23,496 nt of DNA, taken from the NCBI RefSeq assembly GCF_002104995.1, contig NW_024468412.1, positions 1 to 23,496 on the forward strand. Reading direction: 5' to 3'. The notes under the pieces are model-generated. The model was given only the letters and a program-made list of their open reading frames with translations, did no database searches and was not told where the DNA came from. The DNA is from Linderina pennispora. Its lineage: Eukaryota > Kickxellomycota > Kickxellomycetes > Kickxellales > Kickxellaceae. Positions 20,401 through 23,496 of the stretch are shown piece after piece. The position numbers and the translations under genes were made by a program. The number at the start of each line of letters is the position of its first letter. The first letter of the stretch is position 1.

Positions 20401-21653
20401 CATCCGCAACCTCAGCTGCGGTCAGCTCACGTGCAAACGAGTCATCCATGGCATTGCTGTTACCGGTGATGCTGCCGTCGTGGAGTGACAGCAGATCGAG
20501 CTCGTTGGACAGGCGCGAGGGTCCCCAGACGCTGGACTCGTCTAGTGCTGGCACAAAGTCAAACGAGCCGTTGCCAATAGGACGACGCCGAGACATCGCG
20601 ATCCTGTGACAGCGGCGATGGCGAGCTGCGGCGGGCAAACGCCGAGTGCAGCGAGTTGGACTGAGTACGAGTTTCGCAGCGACGAGGCGAGCAGGTTGGC
20701 GTTGGCCAAGTTGGCTGGGATGCCTAGGTACAAGGTTGGAGCTCGAGGTGCCTGACAGCGAGTTGAGCCGCGAGTGGGCGCCTAGAATACCCGACGCGTT
20801 GGTGGGAAGCGGGTGCTTGAGCAGACTGCTGCCGCCGCTGCCGCCGGCGGTACGACCAAACCCTGGCGGCGATGCAGTCAGGGTGTGGGCCCGGACATGC
20901 TGGCCAGTGCTGGCGCCCGCTCCGGAGACGCTGGGCGGGGTAGCTGACGAAGCCACCGGGCGCATGATGCCGTCGGGCTGGGACTGGAGAGAGAAGGGCG
21001 AAGTCGACTGGAGCCCCACGCCGCCAGTGGTGGAGGTCAAGGTGAAGTGGCGCTGGTGCGATAGCGGGTTGGTTGCGGGGATCCCACTGCCAATCACACC
21101 GGTGCCTAGATCACCCGCGCCGCCGCCGGTAGCCGAGCGGCCATGGCCAAAGCGCGAGCGCTGGGCGGCCACCGATGAATGGGGAGGCAGCCACTGCTGG
21201 TGGAGCTGTTTCTCCTCGTTAAGCGTGTCGAGCAGTGATGTGCCGTAGCTCGCAGTGCGGCTGTGCGTACGACTGTGCGCTCCACCCCCGCCCTGCATTG
21301 CCTGCTGCAGATGAGACGTGCGATGCAGCTCCCAGCCGTCCAGCGTCGAGATTGCCTGTCGCCCGAGGTCCGTTGGCCGGCAGCCGGCCAAACACACCGG
21401 CATTGCTGCCTAGCGATGCCTGTTGCTGCTGCTGGCGAGATTCCTCCCGTGCTCGTGGGTGGCGTTAGTACGCGGGCACTGTCGGCCTTGTCGCCGTCGA
21501 GTGATGCGCCTGCCCCAGCAATGCCGGCAGCAGCAGGCTGCAGCAGCAGCGGCGGCAGGCTGCGGCGTTGTTGCTGCTATTCATGTCGAAAAGGGGCTGG
21601 AGACCGGCAGGGAGCTGTTGGTTCTTTGCATTGCTAGAAGCGTCTGGATTCAT
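17270..21653 (-). CDS. Two-RRM plus Pumilio-repeat RNA-binding protein (Jsn1/Puf1-Puf2 type), frame broken many times
   Basis: From an ATG at 21651-21653 (MNPDASSNAKNQQ) to a stop at 17270 a protein of about 1,460 residues can be followed by changing frame about fifteen times. The order is a Ser/Gly-rich N-terminal region with RxxS sites (RTAS, RLNS, RIRSYS, RQAS, RQHS), RRM1 (SLWVGNV at about 19735, RNP1-like CAFVNF), RRM2 (ALWIGNI at about 19475, RNP1-like CGFVNF), then six or seven PUF repeats between about 18830 and 17990 (DYVGNVLVQK, KNGTWAVQK, LGNYVVQC, GRFGARAIR, NGHLLVN, LGASTISK, HGVHVILK). A Gln/Pro-rich tail closes it. RRM plus about six PUF repeats is the Jsn1/Puf2 architecture; these proteins bind 3' UTRs of mRNAs for membrane or mitochondrial proteins. 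Frame changes lie near 21.55, 21.42, 21.29, 20.73, 20.6, 20.29, 20.05, 19.76, 19.40, 19.37, 19.19, 18.59, 18.30, 18.06 and 17.98 kb, often at short homopolymers. Almost no substitution stops occur, so sequence error is likelier than true loss. Confidence 0.8.
17444..17476 (-). repeat. Polyglutamine tract (11 Gln) in the PUF protein tail
   Basis: CTG is repeated ten times on the plus strand after a TTG, so the minus strand encodes eleven consecutive Gln (ten CAG, one CAA). A second run of five Gln follows near 17380-17395 and further QQ groups near the C-terminus. Such tails drive condensation or aggregation in other RNA-binding proteins. The CAG run is prone to length change. Confidence 0.9.
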
Positions 21654-22780
21654 GCTATTATCGGGTGAGCCTGTACCAGTAGGGCAATAGTGGTGGTGGT
21701 GGCTAAGATAGGCTGCTGGTGCGTGTGTTTGTGCGTGTGTATCACCCGTAGGAAGGAGGAAAAATATAGGGGTGCGAAAAGGGATATCTAATAAACGGTG
21801 GCGGAGGAGGGGTATTAGCAAATATTAGTATCTAGCAGAGTGATTAACAGAGTGCAGAAAGACCGAGCCCGACTGTGAAGGAAGAGAAGAAGCAGGCAGG
21901 AGGATGGGACGAGCCCAGCCGCTGTTATAAGGCAGCCAGGCCCGCAAGCTTCGCGGCAAGGGGTTAGAAAGACCGCCACAAAGAAAAATTTGCTACACCC
22001 CCGCTCCCCCCCCGAACCGCAAAAATCCCCCGTTTCCAGCTGATATGCCGAGCATATGCCAGCTTATCCCTACTTTTTCCAGGCTGGCATGTGGAGAAGC
22101 AACTAACCAACAAGTTTTAGGGCGTGGAGACCGCTTCTATATTGCACGACGGAGGGAAGGCCCGCTGTTCTTTTTTGGCCGATTGAGCACTAGACTCGGT
22201 GCGTGCGGAGGGAGAAGAATCGGGCATGTGGAGAACGAGATCTGTCTCCGCCATACCAAGATGTGGGTTCTTTGCTCGTCCGGATGCACACTACTGGCCA
22301 AACGCCGGCGCAGATGCGAGCGGGGGGGGCAAACGGGGAGACTGCTGATACGTGGCGGGATAGTAGGCTTACCTTTGCAAGAGTTCTCTTTCTTCTAGGC
22401 GTGTAGGGCGTGTATTTACGTATTTTTACAGCTAATGAGGGGGTAGAATGAAACGGTAATAGCTAAAATGTGACTGAAATAAGAAAAGAAGAAAATGAGA
22501 GTTAAAAAAGAACAGAAAATGGCATTTGGAGAGGAGAGCGAATTTAGATTGCCCAAATTCGATGAACAGGGCCTCGGGGCAAGGTTTTAAAGCGCTGGCA
22601 GGCGAGGAGCCGGAAAAATTGAGGGGGTGCTCGCACGTGATTCGCTGGCGCAATGCTTGGCGACACAGCAGCGGTTTCGTCATCAGCCGGGCAGGCTGCT
22701 GCCGGTGATGGCGGCCGGGGACGGCAGGCGCTCTCTTTCTCACCAACAAGTCTACTATAGAATTTTCCCTTTTAGCTCTC
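21654..22780. promoter_or_regulatory. Divergent intergenic region between the PUF gene and the DsbA-like gene
   Basis: About 1.1 kb between two divergently transcribed genes must contain both promoters. The part next to the PUF gene has CAC/TG-rich sequence. The middle has long homopolymers (C8 near 22008-22015, G8 at 22322-22329). The part before 22781 is AT-rich with CTATAGAATTTTCCC directly upstream of the ATG. A 117-codon frame at 22045-22398 has no coding character that I recognise. Confidence 0.5.
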
Positions 22781-23387
22781 ATGGCTCTCGCACCGACTTA
22801 CGCTGCCCACCGCCTGCTGCCTGCCGCTGCTGGCGCGCATACGCTCGAGGTGTTTCTTGACTATACCTGTCCGTTCTCGGCCAAGATCTGGCGCAGGCTG
22901 ACCAAGGACGTTATCCCGTATCTTGCCTCCGCTGAGCCCAAGGTCGCAGTGGTGTTCCGGCACCAGGTGCAGCCATGGCACCCAGCCTCAACGCTGCTGC
23001 ACGAGGCAAGCCTGGCGGTCGAGAAGATCAACCCCTCGGCCTTTTCGCTCTACTCGACCGCGCTCTTTGAGCACCAGCACGAGTTCTTCGATGAGGCTAC
23101 TGTCGACATGACGCGCTCAGACATGTACAGAGGCTGCTCAGCTTGCTGCCAGCGTCAACGCCGTCGATGACACGTTGGCGGTGCTGCAGCTGCTTGACAT
23201 CCAGGCCGGCGAGCCCAAGAATGGGGGCAACGCCGTAACCAACGACCTAAAGTACCACATAAAGCTGGCCCGGGCGCAGGGAATCCACGTCTCGCCCACT
23301 GTGGTGTTTGACGGGATCCGCGACGACGGCGTGTCCAGCTCGTGGACCCTGGAGCAGTGGAAGGCCTGGCTTGCGCCTAGGCTCTGA
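22781..23387 (+). CDS. DsbA/thioredoxin-fold protein, one frameshift
   Basis: The ATG at 22781 opens a frame coding a thioredoxin-like beta strand and helix: TLEVFLDYTCPFSAKIW with Cys30. This frame runs into a TGA at 23167-23169. In the third frame, from about 23130, the protein continues EAAQLAASVNAVDD, then the cis-proline segment GIHVSPTVVF and a final helix WTLEQWKAWLAPRL before TGA at 23385-23387. Deleting one base near 23127 in TACAGAGG joins the halves into about 201 residues, the expected size for a single DsbA-like domain. The active-site motif is CPFS rather than CxxC, so it has only one redox Cys and is more like glutathione-transferase-related or single-Cys thioredoxin-fold proteins than a classic disulfide oxidase. 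No signal peptide is seen. A true mutation or a sequence error could cause the frame change; no intron of reasonable size fits. Confidence 0.72.
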
Positions 23388-23496
23388 GGGAAGCGCTTGG
23401 AAGCTTTTGCCCATGATTTCCTGGCCGCTAGCTCTGGCGCTGATCGATTGGCCAAACATCACAGCCAGGTGCAGGCGTGATAATGCGGGCTGATAA
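23388..23496. other. Right edge, no gene seen
   Basis: The last 109 bases follow the DsbA-like stop and probably hold its 3' end. A short open frame overlaps it but has no recognisable content. Confidence 0.5.

Noticed and set aside
22045-22398. 117-codon plus-strand frame in the divergent region
   Set aside because: No recognisable domain, rich in Arg and Gly as expected from GC-rich noncoding sequence, and it overlaps the likely promoters.
1-23496. tRNA, rRNA or CRISPR array
   Set aside because: No GGTTCGAATCC-type T arm with matching stems, no rRNA core sequence and no spaced direct repeats were found by eye.

Overview
The window looks like nuclear DNA of an early-diverging filamentous fungus. 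Genes are compact, GC-rich and nearly intron-free, with pyrimidine-rich, TATA-containing upstream regions. The family set (sugar porter, M1 aminopeptidase, Jsn1/Puf1-2-type RRM+PUF protein, AAA-ATPase-like P-loop protein, Ser/Thr/Pro-rich single-pass membrane protein) would fit Kickxellomycotina such as Coemansia or relatives. That placement is inferred from family recognition only; no marker gene was compared.

Layout. At 1-303 is the 3' end of a trypsin-like serine protease with AT-rich codons, followed by about 2.6 kb of AT-rich intergenic DNA. A complete MFS sugar transporter lies at 3157-4638. From 4947 to 9223 is the most unusual block: two almost identical arms of about 515 bp in inverted orientation (4947-5460 and 8709-9223) enclose about 3.25 kb. 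That spacer holds two dead genes, a multi-pass membrane protein fragment (about 5752-6348) and a full-length long-chain acyl-CoA synthetase (6584-8623). The synthetase keeps one frame over 2 kb but carries four internal amber stops. At 10258-11156 is a secreted or membrane-anchored Ser/Thr/Pro-rich protein whose frame changes once (candidate 56-nt intron or a one-base indel). At 11719-14361 is an intact M1 aminopeptidase.

On the minus strand are an AAA-ATPase-like protein (14477-17099) and, head-to-tail behind it, a large two-RRM plus Pumilio-repeat RNA-binding protein (17270-21653). The second gene is recognisable end to end but interrupted by about fifteen single-base frame changes and essentially no substitution stops. 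A 1.1-kb divergent upstream region separates it from a DsbA/thioredoxin-fold protein (22781-23387), which has one frame change.

The genes do not form one pathway; they look like ordinary neighbours. The notable contrast is between two kinds of damage. The genes inside the inverted repeat are broken by stop codons explicable as C:G to T:A transitions, whereas the RRM-PUF gene is broken only by small indels, which looks more like sequence or assembly error than decay. No RNA gene, CRISPR array or recognisable transposase was found.
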